Source: Ustilaginoidea virens
Lineage: Eukaryota > Ascomycota > Sordariomycetes > Hypocreales > Clavicipitaceae
DNA: 64,000 bases
NCBI RefSeq assembly: GCF_000687475.1
Contig: NC_057320.1
Span: 1,984,001-2,048,000, forward strand
Direction of reading: 5' to 3'
The position numbers were made by a program, and so were the translations under genes. This document shows positions 49,900 to 62,318 of the stretch, in pieces. Below the pieces are notes generated by a model. It ran no database searches. It saw only the letters and a list, made by a program, of their open reading frames with translations, and had not been told where the DNA came from. Numbering within the stretch: position 1 is the first letter of the stretch; every line of letters begins with the position of its first letter.

Positions 49900-51034
49900 C
49901 CATTAGCTTTATCGTCGATTCAGGCATCCCTCTATCAATAGGCTTACCAAATTGCTTTAATGGGCTAGTTATAATAATATTAATTGTAATATCATCGAAA
50001 GCATCACCTATATATACCATTAATACTAGATAAACGCAAAGGCACCTAGCCGATTCAAATTCATACTTAAAGATAACGATACTAGCTAATTTAACTATAA
50101 GATTATCGTTAATATCCTTTATATTAATAATCGGCCGGTATTACACATTATAGATGCCGCGATAAGCTTTTAGGCAGCTAGATTTCTTAATCTATAAAGG
50201 CAGAAGGCCTATAATATTTAGAATGCCCTCAAAGAATACTAAATTAATACCTACCTTAGCCTACCGGATTGGATAGTCCATAATGCTAGACTAAACTTTG
50301 CTTCTGCTGAATTCCATCATAATGCCCGGCTTTTATCTATTAATATAGATAAAATTCCTATAGAAGCCTACAATAGCATTAGTAAGGTCGAAAGATATTA
50401 CGCCCTGTTACGCCGAGCCTATACTATTATTAATAACGAAGTAGGCGACCTAATAATAAAAGAATAGAAATTATAGCTTACTATAAAGGCTATTAATAAT
50501 TCCGCTAAACCTAATAGTCTAGTGCCTATATTATTAGTCTTTAGGGCATATCCTTAATTTATAGACGATTTACCCCCTAGCTTATTAGTATTATAATACG
50601 CCTTAATATTATAAAAGGCTACTAATAAAGCTAGGAAATGCCTCGCTAAGCGATAAATTCACGATGCCCTTGCTTAATAGAATGGCCTAGATATGCAGCC
50701 TATCCACCAACTACCCCTATAGTCAGATATATAGGTATAGAGAGAAAAAGGTGGATAGTATAGGCCGTACCGGCTAATCAGCCTCGATAGTAAGACCTAT
50801 ATTATATAAATGCTATATAGCCTGGTCAAGTTCCGGTCTATAGTCGTTAAGCCATATAACCACAACCCCGACCATAATACTAATCTTAGTATAGACGATC
50901 CTAAAGATATTATCTATACTAAAGGCCCGGCCCGCCCCGGCAGGCTAGAAGTCAGGGTACCGGCTATACCCGCACCTCCAGCCGCGATAATACCTATAGC
51001 CGTGATATATCTGTCACTAGCTACTGGCTCTAAT
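49900..51034 (+). pseudogene. Copia A integrase remnant
   Basis: Starts with YRRFRHPSINRLTK (first zinc His reads Tyr). In the core, DWIVHNARLNFASAEF has Asn at 50282-50284 where the second catalytic Asp belongs. The C-terminal part ends with LVKFRSIVVKPY (from 50810), the usual end of fungal Copia integrases. Confidence 0.8.
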
Positions 51035-51559
51035 TAAGCCAGGCTACTATTACTATTACTAGTAAGGGTAGTATCTAACGTCATAATCAATAAGGACTAA
51101 GAAGAAGCTCTTGTTAACACTATAGCTTCTAATACCGTTATTAACGTCTCTTTCCTAACCGCAAAAGAGTAAGCCGATCTGCAGCTTACTAGCTAATTAT
51201 GCCGGGAAGGGAAGATTATAACCCCTAGAGCCCCTTTCGAATAGTCTAACCGTATAGAGATAGAAGCATTATAGGCCTGCAATATATTCCGATTCGTCAC
51301 CTTTAATATCGGTCAATATAGAGCCTAATGCCTATTCAACTTATATATAGTACGAGAAATTAAAGGCAAAGGTATAAATACCCTATATAAGAAGTCTAGG
51401 CTTATTATACAGGATTATAGTAATAACGAAAAGCGATTAATATTAACTTAATCCCCTACAATTTAATAGGCGAGTCAACGGCTACTAATATCAATAGCCT
51501 TATCACTACAACATTCTTACGGCTTATTTCTCTAGATACATAATATCATACAGGCCTAC

Positions 51560-52800
51560 GTACAGTTATCTACCACCCTCAACAGATCGATTATCGCTAA
51601 GCTACCTAAGCAGATAGCGCATCAATACCCCGATAATACGATTATAAAAGTAGTAAAGCCACTATATGGAATAGCTAAGGCAGGTACTTACTGGTGGGCG
51701 ATATACTTCCGGCACTATCGCGAGAAATTAGGCATAACTATATCAACCTACGACCCCTATTTGCTAATATCTACCGGTAATAACGATACTAACCGTACTA
51801 ACGCTCCTGACTATACTGGCGATACTACCATATGCTTCGGTATCGTAGGTATGCAGACTAACGATACCCTCGGCCTAAATAATAATGCCTTCTTTTAATA
51901 GGAAGAATTAGAGCTCACTAAGGCAGGCTTTAACGCTAAGCCTAAGACGAAGCTATCGCTAACTGTGCCCTTAATATTCAACGGATGTATATTAATAGCC
52001 ACTACCGACGGCACAATAATATTATACTAGAAAGGTTAAAGCTAAAAGATCGCCACTATCGATAAGAATGCGCCTACAGCCTAGCATAATTATATCGAAT
52101 AACGCGCTCGCAGTGCTTATATAGCTATAGTCTGCTAGCCCGAGGCGTCTTTTAACCTATCTATTGCAGCATAATACTAGCAGCCTAACCCTAACGATAT
52201 CACTAGATTAAATAAGCGCCTTCAATAGTAGCTAGATAACTAGGGTCGTGGCTTACGGTACATCAATTTGGCCCTTACCATAGCTAAGATCTTTATATTT
52301 ATTAACGGATCCTTTGCCAACAATAAAGATTTAAGCTCCTAGATTGGTTACATCATTATGCTAGGGAATGAGGCAGATACTGCGAATAACGCCTTCTAGT
52401 TGACTAATAATATTATAACTTACAGCTCTACAAAGAGCAAGTAGGTAACGCGCAGCATACTCGCTTCGGAGCTATATAGTATAGTATAAGGGGTCGATAT
52501 TGCATACACGATAGGCACGACCCTTAATATAATTACTAGCAGGCTAGGATTGCCGAAGATCCCTATGGTTATATATATAGATTCGTTTTCGTTATACGAA
52601 TGCCTTATTAAGCTAGGCACTACTAAGGAAAAGAGGCTTATAATAGATATTATAGCCCTACAATAGTCATACAAGCGCCGGGAGATATATAAGATCCGCT
52701 AGATTAATAGGAACGATAATCTCGCCGATATAATAACTAAGGGAACGCCTAATAAAGCCCTTAAGACCTTCGTTGACCACAATAAGGCTATAATACGTGT
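51560..52800 (+). pseudogene. Copia A reverse transcriptase/RNase H remnant
   Basis: Frame from about 51600 gives VVKPLYGIAKAGTYWWAIY, then GIVGMQTNDTLGL, where one Asp of the polymerase pair is Asn (51860-51862). RNase H gives FINGSFANNKDLSS, again with Asp-to-Asn (52304-52306), and later LASELYS, IDSFSLYECLIKLGTTKEKR and ADIITKGTPNKAL. At least eight in-frame stops interrupt it. Confidence 0.85.
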
Positions 52801-52848
52801 GGAAGGGTGGGTAAAGAGGCCGGTCAATATCTGATTACGTTTAGGAGA

Positions 52849-53475
52849 TGTTGGTGATGTCATAGGTGGCAAGTGTATAGATTTTCCTATATTCAATATT
52901 GTATGCATTTATTGCTTTTACTGCGTTTACTGCTGCCCCTTTTTACCCCTTTATTTCGGCTGCGATATTCAATATACCGGCTGTACGGTATGATCCTATA
53001 TAAGCCGGCCGCGCGGCGCGATAGCGTTATCGGCGGCATAACCTGCCGAGACCGCGCCGCACTTTCTTTTCTATATGTGCGCCTTATATCCTAGCGATTC
53101 CGATGTTTGCTTCTATAAAAAGAGAAGCTGCCAGTATCGGAATCGCTATCGCAAGGTGCCTAATTGGGCACCAATTGGGCACATTACGACGAATATGCCG
53201 CGCACACCCGTTACGCACGATGTGGCCACTTTTGCCCCTATGCCCCTGAGCCCGGTAGGGCACGCAGGCAGTCCGGCCCGACCGCGCCGATGCACGTGAC
53301 TACGGCACGCATAAAAAGGCCACATCGTGTAATTACTCTTTTGCTTCTTTTCTTTCCTCTTAGTTAGTTAGTCATAATCAAAGAAGTAACCATACCTTTG
53401 ACCGGTGACCTCACGGTACTTAATACCACGCGCGCGACCCTACGTATAACTGGGTACCCCGAGTTTATATCAACA
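52849..53475 (+). mobile_element. 3' LTR of Copia element A
   Basis: 627 bp starting TGTTG and ending CAACA, preceded by the purine tract TTTAGGAGA directly after the RNase H remnant. It contains a TATAAAAAGAGAAG word (about 53115) and the nested palindrome CAATTGGGCACCAATTGGGCAC. Its last 340 bp match 46288-46628. Confidence 0.8.
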
Positions 53476-53953
53476 AAGGAAGCAAAAGAGGGTAATTACA
53501 CGATATAGCCTTTTTATGCGTGCCATGGTCACGTGCATCGGCGCAGTCGGGCCGGGCTGCCCGCGTGCCCTACCGGGCTTAGGGGTAAAGAGGCAAAAGG
53601 GGCCACATCGTATATGCGGCAGTATACGCGGCACATCCGTTGCAATATGCCCAATTGGGCACCTTGCGATAGCGATTCTGATACTAGCAGCTTCTCTTTT
53701 TATAGAGGCAAACATTAGAATCGCTAGGATATAAGGCGCACATATAGAAAAGAGAGTGCGGCGCGGTCTCAGCAGGTTATGCCGGCGATAACGCTATCGC
53801 GCCGCGCGGCCGGCATCATACCGTACAGCCGGTATATTAAATATCGCAGCTAAAATAAAGGGGCAAAAAAGGGGCAGTAGTAAATACAGTAAAACAACAC
53901 AACATTAAATATGGGAAAATCCACACACTTGCCACCTATAATATCACCAATCA
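53476..53953 (-). mobile_element. Truncated LTR of Copia element B (inverted copy)
   Basis: Reverse complement of 52849-53351; the last approximately 124 bp of the LTR are missing, so this LTR abuts the end of element A's LTR directly. Confidence 0.82.
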
Positions 53954-56277
53954 TACTCAAATGCAGTCAGACATTAACTGGCCTCTTTACCCACCCTTCT
54001 ATATATATAACAGCCTGATTGCGGTCGATAAAAGTCTTAAGGGCTTTATTAGGCGTTCCCTTAGTCATTGCGTCGGCGAGATTATTATTCCTATTAATCT
54101 AATAGATCTTATATATCTCCCGGCGCTTATATAACTATCGCAGGGCTATAATATCTATTATAAGCCTTTTCTCCTTAGTAGTGCCTAGCTTAATGAGGCA
54201 TTCGTATAATAAAAACGAATCTATATATATAACGGTAGGGACCTTCGGCAATCCTAGCCTGCTGGTAATTATATTAAGGGTTATGCCTATCGCGTATGCA
54301 ATATCGACCCCTTATACTATACTATATAGCTCCAAAGCGAGTGCGCTATATATCACACGCTTACTCTTTATAGAGCTATAAGTAATAATATTACCTATCA
54401 GGTTGAAGGCATTATCCGCTATATCTACCTCGTTCCCTAGCATAATCACGTAACCAATCTAGGAGCTTAAATCTTTATTATTGGCAAAGGATCTATTAAT
54501 AAATATAAAGAGTTTAGCTATAGTAAGGGCTAGATTAATATACTGTAAGCTACGATCCTAATTATCGCGCTACTATTAAAGGCGCTTATTCAACCTCGCG
54601 ATATTATTATAGTTAGGTTGCTATTATTATGCTGCGACGGATAGGTTAAAAGAGGCCTCAGGCTAGCAGACTATAGCCATATAAGCGCTATAAGCGCATT
54701 ATTCGATATAATTATGCTAGGCTATAGGTATATTTTTATCGATAGTCGTAATCTTCTTACTTTGCCTTTTCTGGCATAAGGTTATACCATTATTATCAGC
54801 CGTTAGTATATATCTGTTAAATATCAGGGGTATAGTTAGCAATAGCCTTATCTTAGGCTTAGCGTTAAAGCCTGCTTTAGTAAGCTCTAATTCCTCCCAT
54901 TAGAAGAAGGCATTATTACTTAAGCCGAGGGTATCATTAGTCTATATACCTACGATACCGAAGCATATAATATCGCTAGTACGGTTAGTATCGCCGGTGG
55001 ATATTAGCAAATAGGGGTCATAAGTCGATATAGTTATACCCAACTTCTCGCGATAGTGCCGGAAGTATATCGCCCACTAGTAAGTGCCTGCCTTAGCTAT
55101 TCCGTATAGTGGCTTCACTACTTCTATAATAGTATTATTAGGGTATTAGTAAGCTATCTACTTAGGTAATTTAGCGATAATCGACCGATTAAGGGTAGTT
55201 AATAACTGTATATAAGCCTATATAATATTATATATCTAAAGGAATAAGCCATAAGAGCGTTATAGTAATAGGGCTAATAATATAAATAGCCGTTAATTAG
55301 CCTATTAGATTATAGGGGACTAAGTTAATATCATTTGCTTTTTATTATTACTATAACCTTATATAACGAGTTGTGACTTCTTATATGGCGTATCTATACC
55401 TTTGCCTTTAATCTCTTGTACTATACGTAAGTTAAAGAGATATTAGGCTCTATATTTACCGATATTAAAGGTAATAAATCGGAATATATTGCGGGCCTGT
55501 AATACTTCTACCTCTATATAGTCAGACTATTCGAAGGGGGTTCTTAAGGTTGTTATCTTCCCTTCCTAGCGTAATTAATTAGCAAGCTATAGGTCGGCTT
55601 ACTCTTTTGCGGTTAGGAAAAAGGCATCGATAATAGTACTAGAAGTAATAGCATTAATAAGAGCCTCTTTTTGGTCCTTATTAATTATAACGTTGGATAT
55701 TATACATACTGGCGGTAGTAATGGTAATACTGGCCTGATTTAATTAGGGCTAGTAGCTAGCGATAGATATATCGCGGCTATAGGTATTATCTCGGCTAGA
55801 GGTGCGGCTGCAGCTAGTATCCTAACTTCTATCTAACTAGAGCGGGCCGGTCTTTCGGTATAAACGATATCTTTAGTATCGTTAGGGTTATAGTTATATA
55901 GCTTAACGACCGTTAACCGGTACTTAACCGGGCTATATGGCATCTATACGATATAGGTCTCACTATTAATGCTAATTAGCCGGTACGGCCTATACTATCT
56001 ACCTTTTTCTCTTTATACCTATATATCTAACTATAGGGGTAGTCAGTAGATAGGCCGTATATTTAGGCCGTTCTATTAGGTAAGGGTATCGCGAATTTAT
56101 CGCTTAGCGAGGTATTTCCTAGCTTTATTAATAGCCTTTCGTAACGTTAAGGCACGTTATAATACTAATAAGCTAGGGGGTGAATTATCTGTAAGTCGGG
56201 GATATACCCTAAAGACTAATAATATAGGCACTAGACTATTAGGTCTAGCAGAATTATTAACAGCTTTTATAGTAAGC
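53954..56277 (-). mobile_element. Copia element B, 3' pol remnant (inverted)
   Basis: Minus-strand copy of the integrase C-terminus, reverse transcriptase and RNase H, homologous in order to about 50471-52848 of element A. It differs by many transitions and stops abruptly at 56277, where another LTR begins. It has no open frame of useful length. Confidence 0.85.
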
Positions 56278-56519
56278 TGTAAAGGACTGGCCCTAGGGCT
56301 ACTGCGAATAGGCGTCGAATAAATATATTAAATAGACTAAGGAGGAAAGAGAGAGGACCCGAATAAGGGCCTCTAAGTAGCCTATTTATGCCCGTACGTA
56401 GTACGGGCCGAGTCCTTAGCGAGCCCTTATGACCCTGTGCCGATACTCCTGAGGCTAGTCGCGGGCGCAGCCTAAGTCCTAGCCATATTGTGGCGCGGGC
56501 GTAGCCCGAGCCTGTGATA
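56278..56519 (-). mobile_element. Candidate LTR interrupting Copia B
   Basis: Begins TGTAAAGG exactly where homology to Copia A stops, and ends TGATA followed by TACCCCCC. The same TGATA|TACCCCCC junction ends the left LTR of the nested element at 58766. The C tract is the complement of a polypurine tract, so the element body should run to the right on the minus strand. It is unusually GC-rich for this block. No partner LTR is in the window. Confidence 0.45.
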
Positions 56520-57029
56520 TACCCCCCTTTTCTGCCTTAGAGTCGGAAAAATCGCCTTCTATTATCAATTAATCCTCCGCTAGGGACTAATCATATCGCC
56601 GATTACTATATCGCGATATCCTTAAATCCGTATATAGGCCAATTGCCGGGTATAGGAAGGATTCATCTATAATTATAGCGGATATAGCCATACAATTAAT
56701 AGGAGTCGTATAGTTATTAACTGGGAATAATATAGTGGAAGCGCGTGGAAGTTCGTCGTTGTATTACTAGCTAGAGGTTAACCAATACAGCTAGGAATAT
56801 TATAAAAAAATTTTCGCTAGCTGCCGGCTGGAAATCTCCTTAAAGTCTTTATTTTTCCTTATTAGGGCTCTTTTCCTTCTTCCCTTTTTCTTATTAAGGC
56901 CATTAATAAGTATTGAAGGTCCCTATCGTTATAAGTTTTATCCTATATTGAGCCCGTATTATATACTAATCGGTTGAAGTATTATTTCTATCCCGTTTAT
57001 ATTAGTATTCCTTATTAAATTTTGTTTTT

Positions 57030-57850
57030 ATTGCAATTGGCTGCTAACTCCTTTTATAGTGAGACCCGGTCTACCCTATCGTAAAGCCTATTAGTAAGTC
57101 TTAAGTCCCTACCTTTATTGCGAGCGTTTTATGCTAACCTTATTTAGAGCCTGAATATATCTTTATCTGCCGCCGGAAGTGCCCCTATTAGGGAGGGATC
57201 GAGCCCTACTCGTCCCTAGAAGTTATACTATGCCGCTAACGATTATCTCCTAAAGGGGGACTCTTTAGATAAGGAGTATTAGTATATAAAAGATAAAAAG
57301 TTTCCGTACGATAGATATACTAAGCGTATATAGTCGACCGGAGAATTGCCTATATATAAGCGTTATAAGAGAGCTAAAGGGTATAAAAGCTGTACTAATT
57401 CTTATGCATCCTATATATAGCTTGATTAGCATCTTGCGGGGAACCCTATACTATGATGCATTTTATATAGCTAGATTAAAGTAGTAAAGGAGGGGAGGGC
57501 CATCGTAAAGCCCGCTCATCCTAAGACGGATATATAGAAAGCGTATACTGCTATCCTTACCCCCGAGTTTCAGGCTTTAAATGATTAATAGCGTCGCGCT
57601 TTTGCTGCCGAGCAGGTGGCCCCTAGTGCCCCGTGTTTGGCGTTTAGGCTAAAAGATGCTGCTAGTATAGTTTCTGCCGTATCTATAGCGTTAATGCCCT
57701 TGCGGCGCTAGGCTGGGTCTATTATAGATCTCGCTCCTATTTTAAATATTATAAGGGAGATATAAGTAGAAGCCTAAAAATATTATGCTAAGATAGAGTA
57801 GTATTAGGTTAGAGCTTAATATCCCTGACTACCCCTGCCCCTATCTTGGC
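57030..57850 (+). pseudogene. Unidentified buried ORF
   Basis: One plus-strand frame reads sensibly for about 270 codons if stops are ignored. Almost all stops are TAG, with a few TAA or TGA, positions reachable from Gln, Trp or Arg by RIP. Segments include KFPYDRYTKRI, KAYTAILTPEFQALND and RRAFAAEQVAPSAPCLAF, then a Gln/Glu-rich stretch that could form a coiled coil. I recognise no family. It lies antisense to the Gypsy remnant further right. Confidence 0.35.
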
Positions 57851-58190
57851 CCGCCCTCCCTGCGTATTACGTAGGGGGGGAACTATTGTACGACTAGGGC
57901 GGCTGGTATTACGCGGAGGCTCTACCGCCGCTGGTATAAGGTTATTTGGTGTAACTACTATAGCGGTAGGCAGATCCCGCGCTATAGCCCTTTACGCCCT
58001 TACTATCTTTATCGTAGCCGCCTCTATAGATACTATATTATCTAGCCCTATCTTATTAAAGGGTCTTATCGTTACCTGGTGCGCTCCTGCTATATTCGCC
58101 TTATAGTATCCTATAGACTCTATTACGTTGTAAATATATGGGGAATTATCCCTGTCTGATGTATAGCCTATATGCGCGTCTTATCCTATA

Positions 58191-58195
58191 AGGGC
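58191..58195. repeat. Target-site duplication, left copy
   Basis: AGGGC directly before the left LTR, identical to 62890-62894. Confidence 0.85.
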
Positions 58196-58766
58196 TGTCA
58201 AACAAAAAACGGTGGTTTTTGCGCCTGCTTAGATAATGCAGTATGCGAAGGATAAAGGCAGTGGAATGGTAAAATCGCAGTAAGGTAAAAGTAACGGCAC
58301 AGATAAGATACGAGACTAAGGCGTAGGGACAATCTAATATGCATTAATTCTGCATACTTGCTTGCGTGCATCCATCCATACTTCCTTCCCACTATTTAGG
58401 TAGGAATATCTAGGGATTTAAATACATAATATTCCAACATAGAACATCCCTAGTGAAATCAATCTGACGTAAATATCGTAACCATACTGTGATATCATAG
58501 ATATGTGGCGAAATGTGCATTTATAATGCATCGAGATTTGCGACGATAAAGTGGTGTGATCAATTTGTAATGCATCATACATTTGCGCGTAAGGGAATGT
58601 GTGTAAGTACTGGGTACTCAACTTTACTAGCAGCCGTCATATAAATATAAGTACTGAATACTTAATACCTTTTTCAATCTGATGATGCGGCGATGCGTAG
58701 GAATTATCGGCGATAGATATCCAAAAATAATAAAATAAAATAACAATAAATAATTTCATTCTGATA
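58196..58766 (-). mobile_element. Left (3') LTR of nested Copia-type element
   Basis: 571 bp, beginning TGTCA and ending TGATA on the plus strand; the imperfect inversion is one C-to-T change. It is followed by TACCCCCC, the complement of a polypurine tract, which sets the element on the minus strand. It matches 62319-62889 except G at 58296 versus A at 62419. Confidence 0.93.
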
Positions 58767-61700
58767 TACCCCCCTAGATAGGCTAGGATCTAGCTCTATC
58801 TAGCAAGTCGGTATTACTTAATTAAGGTGGTATAAGTGGTCGGTATAGGCACTTCTTAGTACCTAGAAAGAAGCTGCTAATAAAAGCCGTACTAGAAGTG
58901 TTTTTACTAGCCAGCCTAGCTGACCTTTATAGTATAGGACTAATCTCAGTACTTGCTTCAGAAGGATATATGGAAGCTAGAGTAGGTAGCTGGACTGTAT
59001 AATATTGTTGTTTACTAGGAACAGCTTATTCACTAGTAGGTATAGAAGTCGAAGGTAAGGTTAGGCTAGGAATATAAGGCTGGGTAGTGGGAATAGGTAT
59101 GACAGTAGTAGAAGGGTGAGATATATAGAGCTCATCTATATCCTCATACTTAGAAGTATTATCGATATGTTGTGGTGGGTGTATCTTAAGTCGTTGTGGT
59201 ATAGCGGTGGCTTTACCACTATCATAGTTATTCTCATCAACGGTAATATCACGTATTTATGTAATACCCCCCGAGCGTTCAGCTGGGCCGTTTTATGCCG
59301 ATGAATAAGGCGCTGTGACTTCATCCTCTATACCTAAGGATGTTTTATCGCGGTGACCTAGTCGTTTATGCCATATCGTAGCCGTAGCTTCCGAGGCAGA
59401 CGCATTTTAAGTATCCTTCGAGATAGCCACTACTGTAACGGGCGCTGTAGTAGTTAGAGTGGGATAAGATGATATACATTATGTAGCCGCAGAATTGTTG
59501 ATTGATGGAGATATATTTTTATCTAGTATAGTAGGGTCTTCCCTACTAATAATAGATAAAGGAGGCGTAGTATCCTTAGAGGTAGTAGATGTGGAAGGGC
59601 AAGATACCATAGTATCGTCAGAAGGGTAAGATACTATAGTATCTTCAGTTAGGTAAGATACCGTAATATCCCCTATGCCAGTTGGGTAAGATACCGTAGT
59701 ATCCCCAGTAGTAGTAGTAGTGCGAGTTGGGTAAGATACTATAGTATCCCCAGTAGTAGTAGTAGTGGCAGTAGCAACAGCGACTTCGCTATACTTAATA
59801 ACCTACTGGCCAAACATCTAGTTAGTATAAAATAAACGGTCCTTATTATGTGTAATCCAGCCAGTCTATAAGTTCCAGTGGTAATTCGCACGCATAAATC
59901 GTTCTAAGCTTGCCACATTAGTATAAAACGTCGGTATATATGCTACATATAGTAGCTCGAAGATGCCTTTATTAGTATTTAATCGCACTCTTCTATATCC
60001 TAGTATAGAAGGATTAGATTCGCCTGCAAATGCTGTTTCGGGCTCGATATTTGGTACGTAATCCAGCAACCGGTCCTTATTGTTGGTAATGTGAATATCA
60101 GAACCACTATCCAGTATCCAGGAATCTTTGAGTGGATAGGGTGTAGTTAAGAGAGATGCCTATGAGCTGGTAATAGGAAGGGATACCTATAGGCTAGTAA
60201 TAAATAGAGATGCCTATAGGCTGGTAATAGATAGGGATGCCTATGGGCTTGCTTATGGGCTGGTAATAGTCGTTGACGATATAGTCGGTTCGGGTTGCAT
60301 AAGGTTGTATAACATATTGCTATCCTTACTAGCAAACGCACTTCCTAGTGATGTAGAAGGAGAGGGTAGTTATAACACAATAGGATTAATTGTGATTCCT
60401 TTCGCTTGCAATGCTTTAATAACTATATCCTTAAAGCGCTGATCGGATGAAAGTTTGGATTGGACTTTATTAAGTATAGTGGTATTAGGCTTCTAATCCT
60501 TAGGCGCCTTTTGCTGGTTTAAAATATAACAATCTTCCTAGCGGTAAAAAAGGCCACAAATGCATGGTTGTTTTGGCTTGGTAATGTTGGTTATTTTTTG
60601 TTGATTTTATTGATTTTTATTTGCATCTATAGTGGTATCTATATCCTGGAACGAGGCAAAGGCACCTTGTGCTCTTTATTGTGTAGCAAACTCTTGCTCA
60701 AATAAATCACTGATATAATAACCGTCGGGTATCTTCTTCTCCCATCCTTCTTTGTTATTACGTTACTTTTCCTTAATTCTATTCTTCCAATAATTAGAAA
60801 AGGCTGGTGCAATAGATTCCACAGCATCAATAAAATCCTGGGTTGGTCGGAGTCCTTATATATCTGGTAGGTTGATATTAATAGCTTCTGCAAGGACTTT
60901 CTTATAGGAAGTAATCCAGCTGGATATCTTAGTCCTATTAGGACTTCGCAGTACAGCTATATAGCGCTAGCGGATATCTTTTTCATAGTCCCAAGTGGTG
61001 GGCTGCAAGCGTTATTTTAACAGGTATAGCTATGCGGCAACATCATTCTCCTGGCTTATAGTATCGTAGTAGTTGCCTATAGTTGCGATAATCCAACGTT
61101 AGATATTGACGAGAGCTTTTTTCTTATCCTTATAATCCTATAGGGCAGTCCTATAGACATTCGTCATATACTGCAACCTAGTAAAATCAGAATCGTCGAG
61201 GTCAAAGATAGAGGAAGCATAAGGCTTAATGGTAAAAGCGGTAGGCTTAACGGGCTATTATAAGGTAGGCCTATTAGGTTTCTCCACGGAAGGGTTAATA
61301 TAGGCCCAAATGTTTTCGTTGATAGCGAACTTCTCAATAATCGAGATCCATTTAAACCAGTCTTTACTGCCTAGCAGTTAGAAGTTTGCCGGGTTCCCTA
61401 GGTCGGTATTAGTAGCCATAATGGAATAGGTAGGAAAGGCAGGATAGGTAGGATAGGTAGGATAGGTAGGATAAGTAGGATAGGTAAGATAGATAGGAAA
61501 GAATAACAATAAGAAAGAATAATAACCTAGCCTTAGTTAAAGAAAATCTAACGGATAAAGGTCTAAATAAATCTAAAGGGCAAAATAATCCCGGTAAATA
61601 GTCTTAGGCAAAAGGGATCAATTATCTAGTCACAATATACCACACTTATGGTCTTCCGGCCTTAGTAGTTAAAAGTCGTTTGCCGGCTTCCTAAGTCAGA

Positions 61701-62318
61701 AGAAATGTTTCGCGCAGGCAAATATATCGGCACTACTGCGTTCTTTTGGGCTATGCCTTACACTAGCAATTTGTATGGCAGCACGGATGCCCTAGCAGAA
61801 CTTTTGCCCGAGGGTGATTTCTTCATCGGAAAGAATATTTAATCGTAGAAAATCGTCTGGCAAGATAGCAATAATATAATAGAAGGTGCGTAGGTAAGCA
61901 GTCGGTATGCCTATTGCGCGTTGCGCGGCGAAGGTCAGATTAAGGTGATAGAGTTGCAATATGAAAATGCGCGATTGTGCTAGTTTGCACGCTATTTATC
62001 ACGCGTTTATACGGTCCTAGTAATAATATTAGCACAGAGGTATAAGAAATATAGCAGTAAGAAAAGATTAATATTGCATAGAATGCGTAATTGCACTCTT
62101 GCAAACCTATGCACAGCTGCGTGCAGCTGGCTAAAGTTAGTACGCAGTTGTTTGCGTGTATAATAAAAGGGGGAAACAGCTGGCAATCCGTCGGACTAGC
62201 TAGTAATTTGTCGGCGTGCAGCTGGCAATAAATGCACGCGAATAATAGTCGGAGAGAAATCGATAGGATAAAATAGATAGAATAAAGCGATTTACCGGGT
62301 GCAAACCGGGCTTATAAT
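58767..62318 (-). mobile_element. Internal region of nested non-autonomous Copia-type element
   Basis: About 3.55 kb on the minus strand carrying gag, protease and the GAG-pre-integrase motif, then only a short integrase fragment (NGPAERSGG) and the linker before reverse transcriptase (RSARLASKN). The integrase core, reverse transcriptase and RNase H are absent. The coding parts contain many in-frame stops. Confidence 0.85.
59320..61419 (-). pseudogene. Degenerate gag-protease ORF of the nested element
   Basis: Starts at ATG 61419 (MATNTDLGNPANF followed by a stop, then KDWFKWISIIEKF). The zinc knuckle CICGLFYR, stop, EDCYILN lies at about 60510-60575. The protease motif WILDSGSDIHITNNKDRLLD has its Asp at 60109-60111. 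The pre-integrase motif IWHKRLGHRD is at about 59345-59380. Thr/Ser-rich repeats (GDTTVSYPT) fill 59590-59770. Internal stops are mostly TAG. Confidence 0.82.

Larger units (their letters stand above)
46629..52848 (+). mobile_element. Copia element A, internal region, RIP-degraded
   Basis: A Ty1/copia-type retrotransposon with Copia order gag, protease, integrase, reverse transcriptase, RNase H on the plus strand. Every domain can be followed by eye but is broken by many TAG and TAA codons where Gln, Trp or Arg is expected, plus Asp-to-Asn, Cys-to-Tyr and His-to-Tyr changes. This is the C-to-T/G-to-A pattern of RIP. Its partial sister copy lies inverted at 53476-56277. Confidence 0.88.
56520..58195. 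other. RIP-degraded repeat of unidentified class
   Basis: No transposon domain is recognised. Both strands have patches of open frame. It is continuous with 62890 onward once the nested Copia-type insertion is removed. Confidence 0.6.

Noticed and set aside
58198..58392. 64- and 67-codon frames duplicated at 58198-58621 and 62321-62744
   Set aside because: They are open frames inside the identical LTRs and look non-coding.
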